Made by a program: the position numbers and the translations under genes. A DNA stretch of 64,000 nt. Source: Tetraselmis striata (lineage: Eukaryota > Chlorophyta > Chlorodendrophyceae > Chlorodendrales > Chlorodendraceae). The stretch covers positions 18,728 through 82,727 of the forward strand of contig VCJN01002511.1 in assembly GCA_006384855.1 (NCBI GenBank), written 5' to 3'. Below the pieces are notes generated by a model that had not been told where the DNA came from, searched no databases, and worked only from the letters and a program-made list of their open reading frames with translations. This document shows, piece after piece, positions 22,902-34,166 of the stretch (position 1 is its first letter; each line of letters starts with the position of its first letter).

Positions 22902-24608
22902 ATGTCGACCGACGAGGGCAAGATAGCGGGCTTCGACAGCGTGGAGGAGCTGCTGGAGGTGACAGGACCCCTCCCCCCCGCCTTCCCCCCTCTTTCATCC
23001 GCACCAGGGCTGGTCATCGCGCCCACTGTAAAGGCTGGCGCTTGGGCCGTCTGCCAGCGCTCTCGCGGCCTCGCCGTGCATGATGAAGGAAAGCCGGCCA
23101 ACCGAACAACTGAAAACGACATGATGTCCCGGCGCGCCATCGCGCCTCCGTTGGGTCTCAACGTCACCCGCGCCGTTGTCCCCCCTTCCCCACACCAGGC
23201 GCACTTACCAGCCAAGGAGCTGGAGGCGATGCGCGGGTACCTGTACGGCTTCAACGCCGGTCGGGTGGTGGCGGCCGCGGACGCGTCGCAGCCGCAGGGG
23301 GGCGACTTTGAGGTGAAGGCGTTCCGATTCGCCGCGGCGCCGATGCAGCTCACCCCGCCGCGCGTCACGCGGGTGGGCGTAATCCAGAACAGCGTGCCAC
23401 TGGCCACCACGGAGCCGTATGCGGACCAGCGCCTGGTACGCTCCCCCCCCCCCCCCCTCGGTAGTTGGTAGGGTGGGAAAAGTGGCAGGCAGTGGGGCTG
23501 GGTCGGTGCCGCTCTGGTGGCGTTATGCTCGACCCTGGATGGATCAGGTGGCTGGGCCGGGGGCTGGATGGACCGCGTCTGTGTCTATGTTTAGGAGGCC
23601 AACAGGGGATTGGCGGTAGAGCAATCCATGCTCCACAAGCCCAGGGTTGTGGGGCCCGAGTCCTAGGTTGTGTGGGGCATGGCTGGCGCAGGTGCGCGGG
23701 TGGCGATGGTGAGCGCCATGCCCACGGGGGTAGTAAGGGGCGGGTGGGGGCGGACATTGCGGAGGTGCATGATCACCTGGGGGAGGCGTACGATAACACC
23801 CGGTGTGGGAGGTCCTGCTCGAGGCTCATGGGGGAGGTGGGGAGCCAAGGCCTAACCCCCGCCGTCCCCGCCCTTGGCCCTTGTCCCTCCCGCCACCCCG
23901 CGCAGGCGATATTTGAGAAGGTGGGGGCCATCATGGAGCACGCAGGCCAGGAAGGCGTGAACGTGCTCTGCCTCCAGGAGGCGTGGACCATGCCCTTTGC
24001 GTTCTGCACGCGCGAGAAGCAGTGGCTGGAGTTTGCGGAGTGCGCCGAGACGGGGCCCGCCACCCGCATGTGCCAGGCCATCGCGCGCAAGTACAACATG
24101 GTCATCGTCAGCCCCATCCTGGAGCGGGATGCCGCGCACGGAGACACCATCTGGAACACCGCAGTCGTCATCGGCAACAACGGCAATGTCATCGGCAAGC
24201 ACCGCAAGGTGCCCTCCTCCCCTTCCCTCCTGAGCCCGCAGGCGGAGAGACCCATGCACCGACAAGCCCGTCCCCTCCCGGCGGCATTGCCAAAGACCGG
24301 CAAGCAGTACGCTGGGGCGTGAACGATGAGAAACAAAGCAAAAGCGCGGAGGCTTGCTTTGGTTGCGGGGCCGCGTTGGCGGGGCAGGCAGATCACCATG
24401 GCCACCATGGCGCCACCACCAAACTCGCCTTAGGCTGGGGGGAACGAGAGGGGAGGAAGGAGGTGCCATATATGCTCACACAGTAAGTGAGTGTATATGC
24501 AAGTATGTGTGTGCCGGGCCTGCAGCCACATTCCCAATCAGGATGAGGCGATGCCCCGCAGGCACCTTGTGGTCCCTGCGCAAACTCCGCGGGATCCTGC
24601 GATATAGC

Positions 24609-24642
<34 letters not shown>

Positions 24643-24746
24643 CCCATAGAGATAGAGAAATCCCGTATGGAGCTGGAGGTGGTTTGAGAGCATCATTGCA
24701 TCCCAGTTGGGCAAACTGCTAGACCTTGCTCTCTCCATGCACATTT

Positions 24747-24797
<51 letters not shown>

Positions 24798-25861
24798 TAC
24801 GTATACATCTAGTATATATATTCTGAATCTGCACACACATATGTACATATAAATATACATCTATATACATATGTTCGTGTGTGTGTGCATGTTGAGAGTG
24901 TGGCCGCCACATGTCCTCAGGCCCATTGCTCAGGGGGAGCGGCTGTCCTCACGGCATGCGCAAACACTTCCCCCCCCCCCCCCCCCCTGCTGCTGCCCGC
25001 AGAACCACATTCCGCGCGTGGGCGACTTCAACGAGTCCACCTACTACATGGAGGGCGACACCGGGCACCCTGTGTTTGAGACCGTGTTTGGCAAGATCGC
25101 CGTCAACATCTGCTACGGGCGGCACCACCCCATGAACTGGCAGGCCTTCGGCATGAACGGCGCCGAGATCGTGTTCAACCCCTCCGCCACCGTCGGCTCC
25201 CTCAGCGAGCCGATGTGGGCCATCGAGGCGCGCAATGCCGCCATCGCCAACTCGTACTTTGTGGCGGGCATCAACCGCGTCGGCACGGAGCACTTCCCCA
25301 ACGCCTTCACGTCGGGGGACGGCAAACCGGCGCATGCGGTATTACCCCCCCCCCCCCCCCCCCCCCCGCGCCTGGCTGCTGGGTTGGATAGGGCGCAGAT
25401 GCCGCTGTGACGGGGCGCACTGCGGGAGCTCAGCTCAGCTGACTCTCGCTGGATTGCGCTGTGTTGGGCTGACCTCCCCCCCCCCCCCCCCCCTTTGCGC
25501 TGACTCACTGTCCGCAGGATTTCGGCCACTTCTACGGCAGCAGCTACGTGGCGGCGCCGGACGCCAGCCGCACACCGTCACTTTCGCGCTGCCGCGACGG
25601 CCTTCTCATGGCGGACGTGGACCTGAACCTGTGCCGCCAGGTGTCGCCCTCCCCCCCCCAGGGGTACCCCTGACATCGCCCTGCGTTCGCACCCGCTGGA
25701 ACGCCCACTAACACCGCAGTGTTTTCCAACGGTGCGTGGTGCAGGTGAAGGACAAGTGGGGCTTCCGCATGACAGCCCGGTACGATATGTACCGCGACTT
25801 GTTCAACTGCTACTGCGACCCTGATTTCCAGCCCCAGGTGGTCACCGACCCAAGCATGTAG
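22902..25861 (+). CDS. PYD3: beta-ureidopropionase (beta-alanine synthase)
   Basis: Hydrolyses N-carbamoyl-beta-alanine to beta-alanine, CO2 and ammonia, the last step of reductive uracil/thymine breakdown. Exons 22902-22958, 23199-23435, 23906-24208, 25003-25338, 25518-25640, 25745-25861; every junction is phase 0 with GT-AG, giving 390 residues (human enzyme about 384). Carbon-nitrogen hydrolase fold with catalytic Glu at about 123 (VLCLQEAW), Lys at about 199 (GKHRK) and Cys at about 236 ([10 protein letters not shown]). Other hallmarks: [44 protein letters not shown] [33 protein letters not shown]. The ATG at 22902 opens a short first exon [19 protein letters not shown]. No targeting peptide is obvious. 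Very secure assignment. Confidence 0.97.
24601..24640 (+). repeat. (CT)n microsatellite
   Basis: CT alternation in the large PYD3 intron 24209-25002, followed at 24749-24793 by an (AC)n run. Confidence 0.9.
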
Positions 25862-27889
25862 CGAGGGAGAGCAAGGAGCACTGGCGTGCTGGATGATCAA
25901 GTCATCATCCGCTTGATCCGACCAGATTGCTAATAGCCCACAATGGCAGCCCACCCCGGTGTCGCCTCTACATCTGATACTACAGGCGTGAAGCAGTCGG
26001 CACTGCCATCGCGTTGCTTTGTTCGCGACCTCTAATCACTCGCCGTATTGTCTCCTACTAGAGCACCCTGCACGGTCCGAAACCGCGAGTTAGTGTTGTG
26101 AGGGCAGGAGGCCAGCATGAAACTAAGAGAGTGGCCCCATCTATCTAGCGGACGATGATGGTTTTATCACATGAAGCCTATTTGAAATTCGGGCAGTATT
26201 TGAGCACTCCGTATTTCGGGGTAACGGGGGCGATGCACACGCCCGATATGACATACGATTGCGTGCGTTGTCAGCGCCATTCAGCCGTGCCCCACCTACC
26301 TTCACAACCTCTGCTGGAGTCGTACGACTTCCACCGGGCATCCCGCGCCGTCGGAACCCCCCCCTCCCCACCCCCCGCCGCTCCGCTCTGTCAACTAGTG
26401 CGGCGCGCACCGCGGGCCCGCGGCAGCATGGCTACGTGTGTATCATACAGTGAGGGTGACCCGCTGTGAGTGCGTGAGGATTGTAATTAGTTTGTTCTAC
26501 CTGGTACAAGTCTGGCGCGATGTGTCGTCCTGGCCAGCATGTCGCCCGGTCCTGCAACAATGCAAGGAACTAAGAAGGATCGGAGGAGGAGCTCTTTATG
26601 GACAGGGGCCACAAGCGATGAGAAGAGGAGGGGAATCCTTACAGTGAAAGCGGTCTCAGGCATGTTGATGGCGGATCTGTGCTACTTGAAGCCGGACTGG
26701 TCGGCCGGTGCGGTGCTCCTACACCCCTCCACACAAGTATGGGGTTTGCGAATTCGATCCGCATGCCCATGCGCGGCTACACTGAGACCGTGCGCGCTTG
26801 CATGCATGCTACTCAGGATCATACAGCTTGGGGGGGGGATGCCGCGATAGCGCCATACACCTGATATTGCCATGCGGTGGCCGTTGCCGTCAACGCTTTC
26901 TTTTAGGCAAAAGCAGGGCTTCCGGCGCTGGCGCTTCAAAACCACAAATATATTGCGCCACCCGTGTGCATAAGCATGGGACACCACTGCCCCCGTACTC
27001 ATACCACATCGCCCTTGGTTCGATGACTACCCACCATGCGCGTAGGGCACTGAAATTAGGTCATTCACGACCTGGACCAAGCCCTACGTGTCGATGACAA
27101 TGGTTTATGGGCAAAATCATGGACAAAATGCGACTGTCATTGTTGCACGCGCAGGCGGGAGAGGGTTCTCGCGGCCTCCAAGCCGAAAGGGCGAAGTTTT
27201 TTTATAGTAGTGCATCCCCACATGCTCATAGCGCACCATGGTGAGCCCAGTGGAATGGCAATGGCGTGCATCTTAATGCGTTGATGCTGGTGGAAATAAT
27301 GTTGTGAAAGGGGGATCCGGCATGTCGGCCGTGGGTATCGCTCAAGGGGGCATGTGCCAAGTATGACTGTCCGTGCATGAGTACACGCAACAAACTGTAG
27401 CGACTAAGCTAAATCTAACGGACGTCAGAACGTCACGTCTCGGGCGTCATAATGAGAGGACCTAGAAAGTTTAGGGTTTAGCATCAGGGCAAGCACACCT
27501 GCCAACAACTCTTACAAGTACCCGTACCGTTAAAGCACTCGTACCTGGTACCTCACACGTGCCCGCGTGGCCCGGACTCTCAACCGGGCGCGCGTCACTC
27601 ATCCATCCCGCCTTGCGCGGGATGTGGGCCGTTTTTGCGCGGCTTGCTGTGTTGATTTTTAGTACTGATTTATTTAGCGGTGGATTTGTTATTGGCGGGC
27701 TTTTGTAATTCATACCTGTATGTGTATGAAATTACAAAACACAACAGCACGCCACCCCGAGCGACGCCGGCGCGCGTTCCTTTCAGAGCCATCAGGCATA
27801 TCCAGCCCTCATAGCCTCTACCTTGTTGGGGCGTCATCGATTCACCAGGGTTTGGCCACTCTAGCGCTGGCGCCCGATGCCGACGCCAA
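25862..27889. other. intergenic repeat-rich spacer
   Basis: No gene supported. 26722-26800 resembles 53575-53660. A near-perfect hairpin (ttttgtaattcatac / gtatgaaattacaaaa) lies at about 27701-27740. Confidence 0.5.
26720..27060 (+). repeat. dispersed repeat unit, copy 1
   Basis: Shares ACACCCCTCCA.ACAAGTATGGGGTTTG, GACCGTGCGCG and downstream motifs (ATAGCGC..., GCGTTGCC.TCAACG) with 53575-53900. Diverged, non-coding, class unknown. Confidence 0.45.
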
Positions 27890-28966
27890 CGTCTCATATC
27901 AGCGCCGATGTGGGTCGTCGAGCTTCGCGCTGCTCATACCCGTGTCATTGACGAGTGTGTGGACGGGGTGATCGACGATTTAGCGGGCCCGTTGGCCTCT
28001 GCCGTACAGTTGTTCCCCTCCAAGCGCTCTCCCGTTGCTCATGCCGGCTGCTCGGCCGCAGATGGGGCTGAGCTGGCGTCTACGATGTGCTGCCTCGGCG
28101 GCGGCCGACCTCCAAGCTATCCCGCATTACTCGGACTTCCCCTTGCCTCCCATATGCGGAAAGTCCAGGAGAGCATGAGCCACCGCATCCATACGGTCCG
28201 CTTCAGAGAGCTTGCTGCGCGTATGCATGGAAGCGGCCTTGACAGAAACCGCTTCCGAGGTCGCCTCTTACGTCGCGCTGCGACGGCGTTCAGGGTGAGT
28301 GATCCTCCGGAGTTCTGACCAAGTGAGGGTGACCTTGGTGAAATTCGTGAGCGTTTCCCAGACTACTACGATTCCATGTTCCGCGTTGCCGCTTGCCGCC
28401 CATTCGACCTTCCGGCAGCTCATGTCCTCTCCCTCGGCGAGCCCGGCCCTTGTGCTTTTGCTCCTTCTCACTACAAGGCATGCCGGCCCATTTTTTAGGC
28501 TGATGGCGTGGAGTTCACTCCTTCAGCTTGGGCGGCCGCGAGCGTTGATCACGTGGCACGTTGCTCTTGTGGCGACTCCAATCACGCCGCACATGAGTGG
28601 GCGGCACATGGCCACTTTCCGACGTTTGCCACGACGTTAAGTCCGCCCTAGGCGTGGATGTCCAGATCCTCACGGACCCGTCGGTGCTTGTTTCTCTTCC
28701 TAAGGGCAGCGACGGCCGATGTTGGGGTTTTTGGGTATGGTGGTAGCCGACCGATGGAACACGGTTGCTGTCGATACCACCATTGCCCCGATTATCGGCG
28801 TGTAAGACTCGGATCCATCGACTGCATTGCGGGCCGGAGAGCGCCACAAAATCCAAATATACGATGAGGGTGTCCGAAACGTCGCCGGCATGCTTCGCTT
28901 TGTTCCCTTCGCCGTCTCCGAGTTCGGCTCGCTAGCCCCGCACGCTGAGGCCTTCTTGGTAGATGC
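27890..28966 (+). pseudogene. transposon-derived remnant with nuclease-like C-terminal domain
   Basis: Pieces in different frames read MWVVELRAAHTRVIDECVDG, LASHMRKVQESMSHRIHTVR, ADVGVFGYGG (about 28717) and ERHKIQIYDEGVRN..FVPFAVSEFGSLAPHAEAFL (28842-28965). The order ADV...D...K..Y...F.P....G resembles the nuclease-like domain often found at the end of retrotransposon proteins; I know it as a pattern, not as a named family. It is interrupted by stops and frameshifts and joins a LINE 3' fragment at about 28967. Confidence 0.5.
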
Positions 28967-29480
28967 CATGCCTGAGCGGCTCCTTGAACACCACGCAACT
29001 GATCCTTCCTTGATCACGGCGGAAGTGAATATCAGACTATCGAACATAAGACGTTTGGTGGAATGCTTGCGGTAGAGGTATCACCGTCATAATTTGGGGT
29101 TGTTAGTGCCGAAGCTTCGGGATTTTATTAGTAGACAGTCAGGTTATTGCGTCAACACCTGAGGAGTTAACTGCCTTTACATTGGGCGGGGTCCCTCCCT
29201 CCCTTCACGGCGCCAAGGATTTTGCTGGGAATGGAGAAAATTCCAGTTATGGCGTTGGGCCCTCCCTCACATTGCCTATTTGTTGCACTTGTATCACACT
29301 CCCGGAATGCTTTGGTCCGCGGGATGGGGCTTGCCCCAGCTCGCATTACTAGAATGGGCCGACGCCCAATGAAACGGGGAGAGCGGAGCTTTCGTGGTCA
29401 GTGCCGGGTATTTTGATGGCAGTGTTTTATACGACGGTCATTCAACAGTGTTGGAAATTCATCCGTCACTGGCCTTGAAT
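28967..29480 (+). mobile_element. LINE 3'-end fragment
   Basis: Diverged copy of the LINE 3' region (compare 59487-59945), starting at gccatgCCTGAGCGGCTCCTTGAACAC. The zinc-knuckle cysteines are lost, but the following non-coding tail (TTATTGCGTCAACA.., GGCGGGGTCCCTCCCTCCC, ATTTTGATGGCAGTGTTTTA) is clear. Confidence 0.8.
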
Positions 29481-29672
29481 TAGTCTTGTATAATGCTGGT
29501 GTGAATTACAAAAAGGCAGTTCCCCAGAATTAGAAAAACAACACAGCAAGCAGCCTAAAAGCGACCCGCATCGCGCATAAGGCGGAATGGATGAGTGATG
29601 CGGACGCGGTTCAGAGTCCGGGCCACGCGTGCACGTGTGTGTGTGGGTGATCCTCGGACGTGCTGTGCAGCT

Positions 29673-30869
29673 TCAGCAACGGGATGGCAGACGAATCTGC
29701 GCCGTCTGATGAGGCAGCGAGCGCGCTCTCGAGCGGCCACCAAGCTCAGGACCCCGAGGAAGTCTCTTGCGAGCAAGGCCTCCTGGTAAGCCCGGGTGAT
29801 GCACGGAGTGCCCCGCGATGAGAGGGCACCCCGATCCCGCAGCCAAGCATGTGATACTACGCATTGTGCGGTGCACCCCCTTGCTCACCTCACCCACTGT
29901 GCCGAAGACCATGCCCGTGTACTCCGACATATCCAGGATGTCTCGAAGAGGACCCTTCTGTCCGGGCTCCGTGTTGTGCCACGCCGCATCCCGCGCAGAC
30001 AACCCCATGTTGTATGTCGCCCAACAGGGAGCGCTCAAACCGATCCACAACCGTGGCCCGGGGCACCGCAGTGTAATTGACCCGTACCGCATAGTCTTGA
30101 ACTCCAACAGCGTGGACTTCAAGCTTCGGGGATCATAACTCCCGGTCACGACGTTGAACGCCGGAAGGGAGAGCTCTGCGTCCGGCACTAGGTCCTTGAG
30201 TTCATCCCTGGGTACGGTGTTGCCGAGAGGCACTGCCTGCTGGAACAAGTCATCTACCTCCCGCCGTACCGCGATACCTAGGTCGTGGACACAGTGATCG
30301 CGGAAGGCATCTGCGATAGCATCGTGCTGTACACGCCAGTGAGCGTCTCCAGGCGCCGGGAGGTTCATGAGCGCGTCGCCGTATAGGTCAACAGTGACGG
30401 GGTTGTGCTCCGTCGAGGGCAGAATGATCTGGCTCCCAACCACCGGGGCCACGCACGGGCTAGGCAGAAGGAAGTACCCGGCAGCGACCTCCCGCAGCTC
30501 ATGCGGAGTCATGGCTGTCCGCGCGGTGGGGATGGCCACTGTCCACATGCCCGACGCCGCGTCGAGCTGGTTGAACAAGATCCGTTCCCTACATGTGGCG
30601 GGGAGAGCGCACACCTCATTTCGAAGCCGAGAGTTGTTGGCCTGGTCTAGAAATGCCGTCAGCTCCTTTTGCGAGCCCGACGCATCATCCACTTCCCGCT
30701 CCATCTGGCGCGCATCTGCGTCGCCGATATGGCCAGCAGTAGCCGCTTGGAGGCGGCCCCACGCCTCGCGCATCTCCGCGGCGTAGCTGTCCGACCCATG
30801 AGCATCGTTGAGGAAGTGGTCATACTGGCGGGCGGAAGAAGTTGCGTTGAAGCTGCCTCGCCCGGCCAA
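29673..30869 (-). pseudogene. TE-associated ORF with a PD-(D/E)xK-nuclease-like core
   Basis: An open frame of 398 codons. The middle (residues about 150-265) reads GDAHWRVQHDAIADAFRDH, RREVDDLFQQ, LVPDAELSLP (PD) and LLEFKTMRYG (ExK), the spacing expected of a PD-(D/E)xK nuclease. After it, a short stretch appears to be in the wrong frame (another frame reads VVDRFERSLLGDIQ), then TEPGQKGPLRDILD and YTGMVFGTVGEVSKGVH resume the frame, so at least two frameshifts are likely. The tail is low-complexity. No reverse transcriptase is attached. Functional status doubtful; the fold call is inference from motif order. Confidence 0.45.
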
Positions 30870-31143
30870 GTACGGACCCGAGCTGTGGGTCGAAGAAACC
30901 CGGGGTGGGGCGGGTAGGTGTTGGTGCCGGAGTTCCTAGTCGGGAACCTTGGGAGGATGGCATTCATGCAGCCGATGAAGGCGGCATCACGAACGGTAGC
31001 CATGCGGCGGATGCCAGCTCCCTTCAACCGAGTGGGGAGGTGAAGCCTGCTGCGCGCCCTGGCAATGCTTCGGTAAGTTGCTTCGGTAAGTTGCTTGTTT
31101 TGTTGTTTTTTTCGCCCCCGGGACAGGACTAGCACCAATGAAA

Positions 31144-31313
31144 CCCTTGCAGCGTCCCTACGACGGCCGTTCAGGCAGCGATCCAGTTAATACGGAAAGC
31201 CCTGGGTAGGCGACGCTCCTTGTGGCTGGATCGCTGCCCCAGGATGTACTGTCCCAGGGCTTTTCGTAGCTGGATCGCTGCCTGAACGGCCGTCGTAGAG
31301 ACGTTGCAAGGGT
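31144..31313. repeat. large inverted repeat made from two LINE tails
   Basis: Left arm about 31146-31205 and right arm about 31252-31313 are near-perfect reverse complements (core ACGGCCGTTCAGGCAGCGAT), separated by about 45 bp. Each arm matches the LINE 3' tail at 63485-63585. Confidence 0.8.
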
Positions 31314-31488
31314 TTCGCTGTTTGTTTTTTTCGTCCCCGGGACAGGACTGGCAGGGTTTCGCTGTTGCCAGCCCTGTCGTCCCAGGGGCGGGCGGAAAAC
31401 TTTAAAATCCAGTACTACTAATCCTTAGTACCCGTACCCAATCCTCGGCTTGTAGTCCGCGCCGTCGTCGGTCCGCCATACCCCGTAT

Positions 31489-32010
31489 ACTGGGTATGCC
31501 TCACATTGCCTTTTTTGTTGCACATGTATCGCACTCCCGAAATGCTTTGCTCCGCGGGCTGGGGCTTGCCCCAACTCGCATTACAGTACTCGAATGGGCC
31601 GATGCCCAAACCTAGGGCGACCCTTTCGTGGTCAGTGCCGGATATTTTGATGGCAGTGTTTTAGACGGCGGTAACTCAACAGTGTTGGAAATTCATCCGT
31701 CACTGGCCTCTAAATGTAATTACATGAGCTAGCAGCAGAAGGCGATATCGGAAATCACCAAAATAAAAGGCAATCAGAAAGGTCCTCTACATCGACTGCG
31801 GGGTGGAAGCAGTAACATGAGAAGACGCCAAAAAAAAAAAGGCTAAAAAAATCTAAATAGGCTTGATGCAGAAATAAGCTTCAGCAGTTCGCTTGTTGAC
31901 CATGATGACGGAGCGTCGCCTACCCAGGGCTTTCCGTAGGTGGATGCCTAACTAAACGGCCGTCGTAGAGACGCTGCAAGGGTTTCGCTGTTGCCAGTCC
32001 TGTCCCGGGC
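31489..32010 (+). mobile_element. LINE 3'-end fragment with tail
   Basis: 31489-31710 matches the terminal region of the LINE (CGCACTCCCGAAATGCTT, GGGGCTTGCCCC, TTTTGATGGCAGTGTTTTA). 31893-32010 matches its last part (GTTGACCATGATGACGGAGC..., GCAAGGGTTTCGCTGTTGCC, GTCCTGTCCCGGG). About 180 bp between them is foreign or diverged. Confidence 0.75.
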
Positions 32011-32246
32011 GCGGGAAAACAATAAAATCCAGTACTAGCAGTACCCGTATCCAGCCTTCGGCGGGTCCGCCGCCGTCGACGGCCGTCGTCGGTCCGCCAT
32101 ACCCATACGCATATCTCATACCGTATATTTCAAAGTTGAGTCTGGTTTTGCCAAAAAGGTCGCGCAGGCTGTTTTACACTGTCAAGAGCCGAAATTGGCA
32201 GGAAGGTTTAGCGAAAAGCGTGGAGGGAAAACGGAGTCAGGGGGGG

Positions 32247-32433
32247 CGCTGCGTGGAACGCAGCGAAAGCTGGAAGATGGCAGGCTCAGCTGTTCTGGCT
32301 GCTTTTATGTCTACTCGTGCTGCACCCAACAAGGGCGCAACAACAGTTACTAGTTCCCGTACCACTGTGCAGCACTTGTAGCTGAAAAGCGGTTAGGTCA
32401 AGGATGGAAACCCCATAAACTAGTTTAGATCAT
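32247..32433 (-). repeat. A2 direct repeat of YR element copy 2
   Basis: 187 bp, from CGCTGCGTGGAACGCAGCG to CTAGTTTAGATCAT. One visible difference (G versus A at 32269) from 35135-35321. Confidence 0.95.
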
Positions 32434-32510
32434 TTCAAAGTTGAGTCTGGTTTTGCCAGTCTTGAGCGAACGTAGAGAGCGGTGGATTGACGGAGAAGGG
32501 GTAGCGCCAA

Positions 32511-33560
32511 GTCATGAAGGAGGCACTGGGAAGGCCACCGCTGCGGAGTCCTGTTGGACTTGGAAGTGGCGGAGGGGGGCGATGTGTCCAAAGAAGAACC
32601 ACGCGCCAGGAGAAGGAAGAACGTTGGGGTCGATGTAGTCCAGAACGACATCGGAGTTAGTGGCCCACCCGCCTTGGTAGCGGATGTGGGACAGTGGCGC
32701 TCCGATGGCGTTTGCAGCAGAGGCTGCGCCCTTGCGTAGACTGTGTGAAGTCTAGGAAGTGCCAGCAGGAGGGGCTGCGTTGACTAGGTTGACCGCTGTA
32801 GACAACCAGTCTGACATCGTAGCCGCAGTCCAAGGTTTTGACTGCTCAGCCACATTTACAGCCCAGAAGTTGGAGGCAGCCAAGCCAACAGTAACCAGGG
32901 GGACAGACTGGACGTTGTCGATGAAGTAGCGTAAGAGTCGTGCCACTCGAGGGTGCTCGGAGCAGTACGCGCAGGTCGTCGGGTCCCCGACGGCCAGCGC
33001 GACCCTTCTCGCGGTAGACCTGCAAGGTGATGTTGTAGGTGTCGACATGCACATCTTGCGCTCGACAGGAGACGCCAGTAAGGCCCCTGGCAAAGAACAG
33101 GAAGTTGACAACCGAAGCCAAGAGGGCTCGGTAGTCGAGGTGGGACTCTGGATAAGGAGCAGACACAATTAGCTCGGCCTTTGAGACGAAGCGGTAAGCT
33201 ACATCCGCAGGCAGAGGGACACGCAAAGGGGCAACGTCCAGCCGGCGCTGCCGCAACATTAACCCACGCCTTGCCGAAGTGAGGTGTAGGCTGTCCTTGG
33301 CGATCGGGACGAGGTTGTGCAGCTCGAAGAAGGTGTTGATGGCAGACAGGTAGGGCTGCAGCGACTTGGCTGCGATGTGACCTCGCTCCCCGATCCAGGC
33401 AACGTACCGAACAACAGTAGCAGTAGTCGCCTCCAGCGGGCTGATGTTCTCGGAGTCGTGGCAGAACTCAGCGAACTGAGACAGTCTGCCGGCGTAGCTC
33501 TTGAGGGTCTGCGCGCTGAGGGAGCTGGAGAGCAGGTCCAGCGTCCGCTGAGTGGCCTAG
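32511..33560 (-). pseudogene. tyrosine recombinase (broken)
   Basis: Catalyses strand exchange to integrate the element. N-terminal SAM-like core-binding domain: LSAQTLKSYAGRLSQFAEFC (about 33530-33470), VVRYVAWIGERGHIAAKSLQ, YLSAINTFFELHNL. Catalytic domain follows: LLASVVNFLFFARGLTG, then HSLRKGAASAA with the HxxR motif (His codon 32743-32745), LSHIRYQGGW, and LDYIDPN with the nucleophilic Tyr codon 32635-32637. Lesions: a frameshift upstream near 33560 (frame of SDELGH), a frameshift near YREKGR (about 33005), and an in-frame TAG at 32752-32754 just before TSHSLRK. Family call is strong; the gene is inactive as sequenced. Confidence 0.8.
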
Positions 33561-34166
33561 CTCGTCTGAGCCGAACGCGTCCTGCAGCCGAGATCGCAAT
33601 GACGCAGCCCATGGAGCGATAGCTGCGGGCTCGTCGATTACGTAAGTGCGTCGTTTTACTGACAGAGTTCCACTGGCACGGCTACTGTTCGCAAAGTACT
33701 CGGCAGCAGCGGTTAGGTTCCCGGCGGTTGGCCGGTAGTTGCTGGACGGGTTTGCAGTAGCTTCAGTACGGGTTTGCGGGGCTAGGTTCAGGTAAGAGGG
33801 CCGCCCCGCGCGCCCGTCGCGCTCGTAGCGCCTGTCCCGTGCGTAACGTACACGCGCGAAACTTGGTCGTTGCGAACCGGTTGTAACACGTAGTGTAACA
33901 ACCGACGAACGCAGAGTTGGGGTTGTAAGAAAGGCGGATGGTTGAGCCGCCATGTGCAGGTGTGCGGATGGTTGAGCCGCACTCGGCTGTAGCTGTAAGA
34001 AGCGCCGCACCGAGGAAGGTCTAAATGAAGTCTGTAAGGTGGGGGGGTCAGGTCCTGACACAGGGCGCTCATCCCGCCGTTGAGCTGCAAGGGTGCGTTT
34101 TGCGGCGGTCACCGAAAGGTGGCCTCGCAAGGCTCCTGCAGCTCCGACGAGCGGCGCCCCACGCCA

